From: Sphingomonas bacterium
GTDB taxonomy: Bacteria; Pseudomonadota; Alphaproteobacteria; Sphingomonadales; Sphingomonadaceae
Direction: 5' to 3'
Length of the DNA: 64,000 bases
NCBI GenBank assembly: GCA_028289965.1
Contig: JAQGKS010000052.1
Location: 22,270 to 86,269 of the forward strand
The position numbers were made by a program, and so were the translations under genes. The notes under the pieces were generated by a model. That model worked only from the letters and a program-made list of their open reading frames with translations. It had not been told where the DNA came from and made no database searches. Shown in pieces: positions 50,619 through 57,936 of the stretch (position 1 is the stretch's first letter; every line of letters starts with the position of its first letter).

Positions 50619-51611
50619 ATGGCGGAAGTGGTTCTGGGCATCGGCACAAGCCATGGCCCGATGCTGGTAACGGACACCGAAATCTGGGGCGCGCGCGTGC
50701 CCAACGACAAGCGCAGCATGCATGCCTACAAGGGCGGCAGCTGGAGCTACGACCAGCTTGTCGTCGAGCGCGCCGGCGAACAGCTCGAGCAGCAGATCAC
50801 GAAATCCGTCTGGGATGAGCGCCAGGCGCAATGCCAGGCGAATATCGAGCGGCTCGCCGACATTTTCGAGGAAGCGCGCATCGACGTCGCCGTGATCGTC
50901 GGCAACGACCAGAACGAGATTTACCGCAACAGCCTCAACCCAGCCTTCGCCGTCCACTACGGCGACACGATCACCAATTACGAATTCTCGGCCGAGCGGA
51001 TGAAGGAAGTGCCGCCGGGCGTCGAGAAGTCGCTGCCCGGTTACATTCCGGCCGGGGGCGCCGACTATCCCGCCTGCCCCGAACTCGCGCTCAAGATCAT
51101 CGAGCAGGCGATCGCCGACGAGTTCGACGTCGCCACGATGAACGCGCTGCCGCGCCCCGAAACGCCGCACGCCTGGGGGTTCGTCTATCGCCGGATCATG
51201 CGCGACCGGCCGTGCCCGAGCGTGATGGTGACGATCAACACCTTCTTCCCGCCGAACCAGCCGACCGTGCGGCGATGCTACAAATTCGGCCAGTCGATCC
51301 TGGAAGGGATCCGCAGCTGGGACAGCGATGCCCGCGTCGCCCTGATCGCGAGCGGCGGGCTTACCCACTTCGTGATCAACGAGGAGGTCGACCGCACCTT
51401 CCTCGGCGCAATCGAGACCAAGCGCTTCGATCCGGTATTCGCGCTCGGCGAATCGATCTTCCAGGACGGCACGTCGGAAATGAAGAACTGGGTTCCCGTC
51501 GCCGGCGCGATGGCCGAACTCGGGCTGCAGCCGCATATGCTCGACTATATCCCGTGCTATCGCAGCGAAGCGGGCACCGGCAACGCCATGGGCTTTGTCT
51601 ACTGGAAGTAG
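50619..51611 (+). CDS. class III extradiol ring-cleavage dioxygenase (LigB family)
   Basis: The 330-residue protein has the LigB fold signatures: GIGTSHGPM with His12, NDQNE at residues 96-100, a His in RPETPHAWG (184), and SGGLTHFVINEE with His250 and Glu255/256. It cleaves catecholic rings next to the hydroxyls using Fe(II). The position of the second iron His of LigB (NDH) is Gln98 here, with Glu100 nearby, so the metal site may differ. GGAG is eight bases before the ATG. No separate LigA-like subunit is recognised. This is the likely ring-opening enzyme of the cluster. Confidence 0.85.
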   Translation: MAEVVLGIGTSHGPMLVTDTEIWGARVPNDKRSMHAYKGGSWSYDQLVVERAGEQLEQQITKSVWDERQAQCQANIERLADIFEEARIDVAVIVGNDQNEIYRNSLNPAFAVHYGDTITNYEFSAERMKEVPPGVEKSLPGYIPAGGADYPACPELALKIIEQAIADEFDVATMNALPRPETPHAWGFVYRRIMRDRPCPSVMVTINTFFPPNQPTVRRCYKFGQSILEGIRSWDSDARVALIASGGLTHFVINEEVDRTFLGAIETKRFDPVFALGESIFQDGTSEMKNWVPVAGAMAELGLQPHMLDYIPCYRSEAGTGNAMGFVYWK

Positions 51612-51715
51612 ACCGGTCGGGAACGCCGCCGGTCGTGGCGCGCATCGGCCACCCCTCCCCGGCGGACCGGGCGACGGACCGGGTTCCGGGGCGGAGGGGC
51701 AAAGCGATGGCCGGG

Positions 51716-52009
51716 CTAGATCAGGGCTTCGCGCAGCGCCGCGGCCGCCTCAAGCGGCTTGGCGTCCATCCCGATCAGATCGTGCGCGCGGTGGACCGAG
51801 TCGCGCATCTGGCGCAGCCGTTCCTCGCCACGGCCGCTTTCGTCGGTCCCGGCGCGGATGGCGATGTCGACCAGCCGCCACAGCTCGTCGAGTTCGGTCT
51901 CGCGATAGACGAACTGCTCCTCGGTGCGCGAGCGCGCAATGCGGTCGACCAGGGTCTGCACGGTCAGGTCGGACATGCTGTCGACCGGATAGATGCTGTC
52001 GAGATCCAA
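51716..52009 (-). CDS. small protein of unknown function
   Basis: The 97-residue product is mostly helical, with ELDELWRLVDIAIRAG and RQMRDSVHRAHDLIG segments, and matches no family I recognise. It is not LigA-like. TTG at 52009 has GGGAG eight bases upstream; an ATG at 51976 lacks a ribosome site. It is encoded divergently from a Rieske oxygenase with an operator between, and converges with the extradiol dioxygenase. An accessory subunit of one of these is possible. Confidence 0.55.
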   Translation of the reverse strand: MDLDSIYPVDSMSDLTVQTLVDRIARSRTEEQFVYRETELDELWRLVDIAIRAGTDESGRGEERLRQMRDSVHRAHDLIGMDAKPLEAAAALREALI

Positions 52010-52056
52010 AGCTTTTTTCTCCCAGCCGGGGGGGTGACTCGGCGCAACATCTGCAC

Positions 52057-52080
52057 TATGCATATTATATTGTCTAACAA
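52057..52080. promoter_or_regulatory. double-box GntR-type operator
   Basis: The second box TTGTCTAACAA is a perfect TTGTNNNACAA palindrome; the first, TATGCATATTA, is weak. The site ends one base before the Rieske oxygenase ATG at 52082. Confidence 0.55.
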
Positions 52081-52081
52081 T

Positions 52082-53359
52082 ATGGTGCGTCACATGCTGT
52101 CCCATGAGGATAACGAGCTGCTCTGCCGAATCGGCCTCGGTACGCCGATGGGCAATCTCATGCGTCGCTTCTGGATGCCCGCGCTGCTCACGCAGGAGCT
52201 TGAGCGCGACGGCAAGCCGGTGCGCATCCGCCTGCTCGGCGAGGACCTCGTCGCGTTCATGGATACGCAGGGCAAGGTCGGCCTGCTCGACGAGCATTGC
52301 CCGCACCGCGGCACCTCGCTCGCGCTCGGCGTCAATGCCGATTGCGGGCTGCGCTGCCTGTTCCACGGCTGGAAATTCGACGTGAACGGCCAGTGTCTCG
52401 ATACGCCGGCTGAGCCCGAGAACAGCAAGCTCGCCAACGCGATGCGCACCAAGGCCTATCCGACGCGGATCGCCGGCGGCATGGTGTGGACCTATATGGG
52501 GCCCAAGGAGAGCGAGCCGCCCTTCCCGCACTTCCCGTGGTTCGACATGCCGGAGGGCAGCTGCGAGGCGTTCAAGGTCATCTACGAGTGCAATTACTCG
52601 CAGGCGTTGGAAGGCGCAGTCGACAGCAGCCACGCCGGCATCCTCCACCGCTCAGTGCCCTGGGGCCAGGAGCCCAATTGGCCGCATGAAAAGGATCTGC
52701 GCCCCAAGCTGCAGGTCGAGTTCACGCGCTATGGCATGCGTTATTGCGCCGTTCGCGACGGCGGCGATGGCCAGAAGAACGGCCGCATGACGCAGGTTCC
52801 GCTGCCGTTCTGGACGTTCATCCCGCCCGATGGCCCCAAGGCGCCAGAATTTCGTCGCAACCGCCGGTTGGTCAACGCCTTCGTACCGCGTGACGACCAT
52901 ACGACGTGGCACATCCAGTTCTTCTACGATGCGGGCCAGACGATCGATCGCGTGCACCGCATGGGCGAAGCCAACACGCCCCATGACGAGAACTTCTTCA
53001 AGACCAACGGGATCGGCGTCTGGTACAATCAGGACCGCGACCTGATGAAGAGCAAGAACATGTCCGGGATCGTCGGCGTCGCGCTCGAGGATCATGCGGT
53101 CAGCGAGACGATGGGGCATATCGCGGACCGCACCAAGGAGCATCTCGGCCGGTCCGACATGGCCGTGGTGGCATTCCGCCGCATGATGCTGAAGGCGGTG
53201 CGGCAGCTCCAGGAAACCGGCGATCTTCCCCAGGCGCACCAGGGCGAGTTCGACTGGAACACGATCACGGCGGAAACCTTCTTCTTCCCGCCGGAGGCAA
53301 ATTGGCAGGACATCCAGCCGCTGCCGGAAAAGCTCCACCCGGTCGAAGCGGCAGCCTGA
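52082..53359 (+). CDS. Rieske oxygenase large subunit, phthalate 4,5-dioxygenase-like
   Basis: The 425-residue protein has Rieske ligands Cys73, His75, Cys92 and His95 (HCPHRG and RCLFHGW) and the mononuclear-iron motif VDSSHAGILH. It opens with LLCRIGLGTPMGNLMRRFWMPA, split here by its polar residues, which together with the length marks the phthalate dioxygenase/phenoxybenzoate dioxygenase group. It hydroxylates or demethylates an aromatic acid. Electrons probably come from the [2Fe-2S] ferredoxin and reductase encoded at 56918-59161. The ATG directly follows the operator, so translation may be leaderless. Confidence 0.92.
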   Translation: MVRHMLSHEDNELLCRIGLGTPMGNLMRRFWMPALLTQELERDGKPVRIRLLGEDLVAFMDTQGKVGLLDEHCPHRGTSLALGVNADCGLRCLFHGWKFDVNGQCLDTPAEPENSKLANAMRTKAYPTRIAGGMVWTYMGPKESEPPFPHFPWFDMPEGSCEAFKVIYECNYSQALEGAVDSSHAGILHRSVPWGQEPNWPHEKDLRPKLQVEFTRYGMRYCAVRDGGDGQKNGRMTQVPLPFWTFIPPDGPKAPEFRRNRRLVNAFVPRDDHTTWHIQFFYDAGQTIDRVHRMGEANTPHDENFFKTNGIGVWYNQDRDLMKSKNMSGIVGVALEDHAVSETMGHIADRTKEHLGRSDMAVVAFRRMMLKAVRQLQETGDLPQAHQGEFDWNTITAETFFFPPEANWQDIQPLPEKLHPVEAAA

Positions 53360-53649
53360 TGCCGCACTTTCTCGTCGAGTATCGCGAACTCGGTGATCCG
53401 GCCGAGCGCGAGGCCAAGCGTGGCGACCATATCGCCTATCGCAAGGGGCTCGGGTCGGCGATGGCGCTCGCCGGTCCGCTGCTCGATCCGAACGGCAAGC
53501 CGAACGGCAGCGTGGTGATCATCGAAGCCGAGGATGACGCGTCGGCGGAGCGCATCGCTACGGCCGACCCCTACGTCACGGCGGGTGTCGTCGGCCTCGT
53601 CTCGGTGCGGCGCTACCGGATCGCGGCGATGAAGCCGCCGGCCGCCTGA
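53359..53649 (+). CDS. YCII-related protein
   Basis: This is a 96-residue YCII-fold protein (HFLVEYRE, RGDHIAYRKGLG, LAGPLLD, SVVIIEAEDDASAERIATADPYV split across strands). The His/Asp pair of this ferredoxin-like fold is thought to act as a pseudo-active site in dehalogenase or lactone-isomerase-like reactions (muconolactone isomerase-like folds). Its ATG overlaps the Rieske oxygenase stop (TGATG). It could isomerise or tautomerise a ring-fission product. Confidence 0.82.
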   Translation: MPHFLVEYRELGDPAEREAKRGDHIAYRKGLGSAMALAGPLLDPNGKPNGSVVIIEAEDDASAERIATADPYVTAGVVGLVSVRRYRIAAMKPPAA

Positions 53650-53659
53650 CAGGCGGCTG

Positions 53660-54126
53660 ATGGGCCCGGCCTCCGACGGTGCAGCCGCACGGCCCGACTG
53701 GCTTCGCTATGTTCTGTTGTGGGTGCGGATGGCGTTCGGCAGCCATTCGCTCATCTCCGGCCTCAACCATTTCGTGCCGTTGTTCAGGCTTTCGGGGGCG
53801 ATCCCGCGCTGTCGCCAATTGGTCCGTTCATGGGCGCGATGATCGACGTCGGCCTGTACGACTGGGTCAAGCTGATCGAGCTGGTGGTCGGCCTCTGCCT
53901 CCTCAGCGGCGTCTTCGTGCCCGCCGCGGCGCTGATCGAGTTGCCGATCAGCATCGTAATCTTCTACCTGTGCGTCGTCATTGATCGATCGCCCAACATC
54001 GTCTTCTCCGGCGTCCGCGAGCTCGGCTTCAACCTGTTCATCGTCGCCTGCTACGCGCGGCCCCTGCTCGGGCTGGCCGTGCCGCGCAGCGCGCCGAGCC
54101 CGTTGTGGCGAGCCGCTTCCCGATGA
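53660..54126 (+). pseudogene. DoxX-like membrane protein, frameshifted
   Basis: The first frame from the ATG at 53660 gives an opening DoxX helix (VRMAFGSHSLISGLNHFVPLF) and then loses homology. The frame one base back from about 53794 continues with GGDPALSPIG, YDWVKLIELVVGLCLLSG and two more helices to the stop at 54126. The switch falls in a run of five G's (53794-53798); six would restore one 155-residue frame. It is either a recent inactivation, a sequence error or a programmed shift. Confidence 0.65.
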
Positions 54127-54215
54127 TGCCGCACCAATATGGTCCGCTGCTGTTCGCGACGGCGGTGCTGCTGGTCGCGCTCGCCCGCGACTTTTTGTGG
54201 AGGCGCAAGCCATGA
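54123..54215 (+). CDS. 30-residue single-pass membrane peptide
   Basis: A short frame starts inside the DoxX stop codon (ATGA) and ends inside the start of the next gene (ATGA). It encodes one hydrophobic helix (LLFATAVLLVALA) followed by a positive RRKP end. Four-base overlaps at both ends argue that it is translated. Compare the 67-residue membrane protein next to the DoxX-like gene at 47461. Confidence 0.5.
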   Translation: MMPHQYGPLLFATAVLLVALARDFLWRRKP

Positions 54216-54703
54216 TTCCGCTCGTCCTCGCCTGGATGCTGGCCGCCGTCCCCTCCCCGCTCGACCGGCTGCTGATCAAGGACGCCTGCGCCGATCAGTT
54301 GCTCCTCTACGCCGCAGGCCTCGACGCGACCGATCCCGCCGCGATCGCCGGCGTGTTCGCCGAACGCGCCACCTGGAGCGCCGACGGCGGCAAGCCGATC
54401 GAGGGCAAAGCGGCGCTCCGCACGCTGTGGAACGGCATTGCCGCGCGCAAGCGGGCGACGGTCGGTATCCACGCAGTGAGCAGCATCCGCTTTGCCGTGC
54501 GCGACGGCGATGCCGCGGACGGCACGGCGATCATCACCCAGCATCGCTACGATCCCGCCCAAGCCCGCGCGGTGCCGACGCTGGCGCCGACGATGGTCAA
54601 CCGGGTCGCGGTCCGCTGCGTGCGTACGCCCGAAGGATGGCGCTTCGATCGGATGGAGCTGCGCTCCGCCAGCGCCGCCGACTACACCCACGGAAAGGAT
54701 TGA
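54212..54703 (+). CDS. exported SnoaL/NTF2-like protein
   Basis: The 163-residue protein has a short hydrophobic leader (PLVLAWMLAAVPSP) and an NTF2-like domain with YAAGLDATDPAAIAGVF, TWSADGG, IEGKAALRTLW and a C-terminal GWRFDRMEL. This domain type often acts as a dehydratase, isomerase or binder. It is coupled to the small membrane peptide upstream and to the tandem SnoaL gene downstream. Confidence 0.75.
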   Translation: MIPLVLAWMLAAVPSPLDRLLIKDACADQLLLYAAGLDATDPAAIAGVFAERATWSADGGKPIEGKAALRTLWNGIAARKRATVGIHAVSSIRFAVRDGDAADGTAIITQHRYDPAQARAVPTLAPTMVNRVAVRCVRTPEGWRFDRMELRSASAADYTHGKD

Positions 54704-54704
54704 G

Positions 54705-55715
54705 ATGCTCCGGATCACTCCTGCAGCGCTGGCTGCGATCGGCCTGATCGCCACCGCGCAAGCCGCCGCCGCGCAAACCGCTCCCTCCCGCCTGACCGAG
54801 GTGTCGCGCGCCGCGATTACCGATTTCGCCCGCCTGCTGGTGGTCGAGCGCAAGCCGGAGCAGGCCTTCTCGCGCTATTTCGCACCCCGCCTCATCCAGC
54901 ACGATCCCGAGATTGCGGATGGCGGCAGCGGCGACGACGCTTTCCTCGAAGAGCGGCGCAAGGCGAACCCCGGGAAATATGCCGCGACCGATCAGTTCGC
55001 GAACGTCGTCCATACCATCCTCGCCGATGGCGACCTCGTCGCGATCAAGAGCCATGTGTTCACCAGCCCGAACGATGCCGGCCGCGTGTTCGTCGACATC
55101 TGGCGCGTCGAGAAGGGCAAGTTCATCGAGCATTGGGACGTGATCCAGCCGATCACGCCGGAGACCGCCAACCCGGCCGCGATCGGCTGCGGCGTCGGCG
55201 CCAGCCATGCCGCGGCCCGCGCCGCCGGCGATACGGTGGCGAAGCCGGCATGCGGCGCGCCCGACCGCTCGGTCGACAGCGAGGCTTCGCGCCGCACCGT
55301 GCTCGCCTACATGCAGATGGGGCAGCAGCCCGGAAAGCTCGAGCAGGCGATCAGCACCTATCTGGCCGAAGACTTCGTCCAGCACAGCCGCCACATCCCG
55401 CCCGGCCGGCAGGGGCTGATCGACTATATGCAGGCGCGCGACGCCGCCCGCCGCGCCGACAAGCGCACCTCACACTTCGCGCGCACCGTCGCAGACGGCA
55501 ACATGGTGCTCGTCCACCGCCGGGTGACCACCGCCAGCGATCCGCGCGGCCGCGCGATCATCGACCTGTTCCGGCTGCGCGACGGCCGCATCGCCGAGCA
55601 TTGGGACGTCATCCAGCCGATCCCCGAGCATAGCGTGTCCGGCCGGTCGATGGTCGATGGCCCGCTCGAGCCGGGCCGAACCAAGGGGCCGGCCAAGGCC
55701 TCCGCTGCGCATTAG
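54705..55715 (+). CDS. exported tandem SnoaL/NTF2-like protein
   Basis: The 336-residue protein has a signal peptide (ALAAIGLIATAQAAAAQ) and two SnoaL-like domains (about residues 30-150 and 190-310), each with a QHDP or QHSR strand and ending in EHWDVIQP. It has the same plan as the protein at 23054-23983, including the CG-containing linker between domains. AAGGA precedes the ATG. The periplasmic role is unknown. Confidence 0.82.
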   Translation: MLRITPAALAAIGLIATAQAAAAQTAPSRLTEVSRAAITDFARLLVVERKPEQAFSRYFAPRLIQHDPEIADGGSGDDAFLEERRKANPGKYAATDQFANVVHTILADGDLVAIKSHVFTSPNDAGRVFVDIWRVEKGKFIEHWDVIQPITPETANPAAIGCGVGASHAAARAAGDTVAKPACGAPDRSVDSEASRRTVLAYMQMGQQPGKLEQAISTYLAEDFVQHSRHIPPGRQGLIDYMQARDAARRADKRTSHFARTVADGNMVLVHRRVTTASDPRGRAIIDLFRLRDGRIAEHWDVIQPIPEHSVSGRSMVDGPLEPGRTKGPAKASAAH

Positions 55716-55733
55716 CATCAAGGAGAGCGATGC

Positions 55734-56855
55734 ATGACCAAGACGATCCGCGCCGATCAGGTCGGAAGCCTGCTCCGGCCGCAGTCGCTGCTCGACGCCC
55801 GCCGCGCGCATGAGCATGGCGCCCTATTGGACCAGGCGCTGCGCGATGCCGAGGATGAGGCGATCGGCGCCGTGCTCGCGCTGCAGGCCGAGGCCGGGAT
55901 CGAAGTGGTCAGCGACGGCGAATTCCGCCGCTCGGCATGGGGCAACGGCCTGATCGATGCGCTGAGCGGGACCGAGACCGCGCCGCCCGCCTTCACCGGC
56001 GCCACCACCGGCCCGCGGCGGTGGCACGGCGATCATGCCGCGCTGGCTGCCGATACGCTGCCGGAGCGCAAGGTGGTGACCGGAAAGATCGGCCTCACCC
56101 GCCGCTTTGCCACGGAGGAGGCCGCGTTCCTCAAGGCCAATGCGGACGGCGCGTTCAAGATCACCATGCCGAGCCCGACCATGTTCAACCGGCTCTACGA
56201 TCCCGAGCGCAGCGCCGCGACCTACCCGAGCCTGGACGAGCTCATGGAGGATTTGGTCGCGCTCTACCTCGACGAGATCGATGCGCTTCACGCGATCGGC
56301 GTGCCCTATCTCCAGCTCGATTCGCTACGCTACATCGACACGATCGATGCGGTCGAGACCGGACGGATTCCGGCTGCGGCCGCGCGCGCCTCGCTCGCCA
56401 AGCTGGTCGAGATCGACAATCGCGTGCTCGGGCGGATGAAGCGCGACGGCGTGACGCGCGGCGTCCACATCTGCCGCGGAAATCATCGCAGCGCGTGGGC
56501 GGTATCGGGCAGCTATGAAAGCATCGCCGAATTCCTGCTCGGCCAGGTCGATGCCGATCGCTTCCTGATGGAGTTCGACAGCGACCGGGCCGGCAGCTTC
56601 GATCCGCTGCGCTTCGTCCCCGCCGGCAAGCTGGTCGTGCTCGGTCTGATCACCACCAAGACCGGTGAGCTCGAAGATGTCGACGCGCTCTGCCGGCGGA
56701 TCGATCAGGCGTCGAAGTTCGTGCCGCTCGAGCGGCTCGCGGTCAGCCCGCAATGCGGCTTCGCCTCGACCGAGCTCGGCAACCTCCTCACCGTTGAGGA
56801 GGAGAAGCGCAAGCTTGCGCTGGTAGTGGAAGTCGCGCACCGCGTCTGGGGATGA
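55734..56855 (+). CDS. MetE C-terminal-domain-like protein, divergent type
   Basis: This 373-residue member of the methionine-synthase-II family has IRADQVGSLLRP at the start, zinc ligands HICRGN and SPQCGF, a Glu in LMEFDSDR and a GLITTKTGELED loop. It resembles the YxjG/epoxyalkane transferase-like group more than the two paralogs at 20011 and 45341. AAGGAG lies eight bases before the ATG. It is the last gene of the unit that starts with the Rieske oxygenase. Confidence 0.82.
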   Translation: MTKTIRADQVGSLLRPQSLLDARRAHEHGALLDQALRDAEDEAIGAVLALQAEAGIEVVSDGEFRRSAWGNGLIDALSGTETAPPAFTGATTGPRRWHGDHAALAADTLPERKVVTGKIGLTRRFATEEAAFLKANADGAFKITMPSPTMFNRLYDPERSAATYPSLDELMEDLVALYLDEIDALHAIGVPYLQLDSLRYIDTIDAVETGRIPAAAARASLAKLVEIDNRVLGRMKRDGVTRGVHICRGNHRSAWAVSGSYESIAEFLLGQVDADRFLMEFDSDRAGSFDPLRFVPAGKLVVLGLITTKTGELEDVDALCRRIDQASKFVPLERLAVSPQCGFASTELGNLLTVEEEKRKLALVVEVAHRVWG

Positions 56856-56867
56856 TCCTCTTGCTGA

Positions 56868-56891
56868 TCGTATAACAGTTTCGTATACATA
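56868..56891. promoter_or_regulatory. double-box GntR-type operator
   Basis: The boxes TCGTATAACAG and TCGTATACATA are separated by TT, 26 bases before the ferredoxin start. Confidence 0.65.
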
Positions 56892-56917
56892 TCCTGTGTT
56901 GCGCTATCGGAACCACG

Positions 56918-57250
56918 ATGAACTCCCCATCCGCCAGCAATGTCGTCGTCACCCTGCGCACGGGCAGAGAGCGCGCGATTCCCATCCAGCCGGGCTTTAC
57001 GCTGATGGAGCTGATCCGCGACGCCGGCATCGACGAACTCATCGCGTTGTGCGGCGGCTGCCTGTCGTGCGCGACGTGCCACGTCTATGTCGATCAGGCG
57101 GCCGAGGGCCTTTTCCCCGCGATCAGCGAGGATGAAAGAGACCTGCTCGACAGCTCCGACCAGCGGCGCCCCGAGTCGCGGCTCTCCTGCCAGCTCAAGC
57201 TCGGTGCGGAGCATGGCGACTTGCGCGTCGCGATCGCACCCGAGGACTGA
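56918..57250 (+). CDS. [2Fe-2S] ferredoxin, adrenodoxin type
   Basis: The 110-residue protein has the plant/adrenodoxin-type cluster motif C-x5-C-x2-C ([15 protein letters not shown], near residue 46) and the distal Cys in RLSCQL. An extra Cys lies inside the loop. It carries electrons from the NAD(P)H reductase at 57929 to a Rieske oxygenase, most likely that at 52082. No strong ribosome site precedes the ATG. Confidence 0.9.
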   Translation: MNSPSASNVVVTLRTGRERAIPIQPGFTLMELIRDAGIDELIALCGGCLSCATCHVYVDQAAEGLFPAISEDERDLLDSSDQRRPESRLSCQLKLGAEHGDLRVAIAPED

Positions 57251-57261
57251 AGGAGAGATTT

Positions 57262-57936
57262 GTGGCAGCTATCGTCGTCCGCCGGATCGAGCGGGCAGAC
57301 CCGGAGGTGATCGACGGTCTCGCCGCGTGCGGCGTCGCGACCGTTCACGAATCGCAGGCGCGCACCGGCCTTCTCGCCAGCAACATGCGCCCGATCTATC
57401 CGCGCGCCGCGATCGGCGGATCGGCGGTGACGATCAGCGCGCCTCCCGGCGACAATTGGATGATCCATGTCGCGATCGAACAGTCGCAGCCGGGCGACAT
57501 CCTCGTCCTCGCGCCGACCTCGCCGTGCGAGGACGGCTATTTCGGCGATCTGCTCGCCACCTTCGCGCAGGCGCGCGGCATTCGCGGGCTGGTGATCGAC
57601 GCCGGCGTCCGCGACATTCGCGACCTCACCGACATGCAATTCCCGGTCTGGTCGAAGGCGGTGTTCGCGCAAGGCACGGTCAAGGCGACGCTCGGCAGCG
57701 TCAACGTGCCGGTGGTCTGCGCCGGCGCGGCCGTGCAACCGGGGGACATCATCGTCGCCGACGATGACGGCGTCTGCGTCGTCCCGCGCGACCTGGCCGC
57801 AACGGTGCTCGAAGCGGCACGCGCCCGGCTCGCGAACGAGGCGGACAAGCGCGGCAAGCTCCAGGCCGGCGCGTCGACGCTCGACCTCTATGATCTGCGC
57901 GCGGGGCTCGATCGGCTGGGGCTGCGTTATGTCTGA
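57262..57936 (+). CDS. ligK: 4-carboxy-4-hydroxy-2-oxoadipate aldolase / oxaloacetate decarboxylase
   Basis: The 224-residue protein matches LigK of Sphingobium closely: [42 protein letters not shown], and the catalytic DAGVRD with Arg117 and Asp118, plus QFPVWSKA. It splits 4-carboxy-4-hydroxy-2-oxoadipate into pyruvate and oxaloacetate, the last step of protocatechuate 4,5-cleavage and gallate pathways, using Mg2+ or Mn2+. AAGGAGAG precedes the GTG. It lies between ferredoxin and ferredoxin reductase genes, an unusual placement showing that oxygenation and final cleavage are co-expressed. Confidence 0.93.
   Translation: MAAIVVRRIERADPEVIDGLAACGVATVHESQARTGLLASNMRPIYPRAAIGGSAVTISAPPGDNWMIHVAIEQSQPGDILVLAPTSPCEDGYFGDLLATFAQARGIRGLVIDAGVRDIRDLTDMQFPVWSKAVFAQGTVKATLGSVNVPVVCAGAAVQPGDIIVADDDGVCVVPRDLAATVLEAARARLANEADKRGKLQAGASTLDLYDLRAGLDRLGLRYV

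Noticed and set aside
51612..51715. CCCCTCC/GGAGGGG inverted repeat after the extradiol dioxygenase as a terminator
   Set aside because: The arms are separated by about 40 bases and there is no T-run. Too weak to list as a feature.
50831..52081. Upstream extension of the Rieske oxygenase frame through the extradiol dioxygenase gene
   Set aside because: It is out of frame with the dioxygenase, Arg-rich and without motifs. The Rieske protein starts naturally at 52082.
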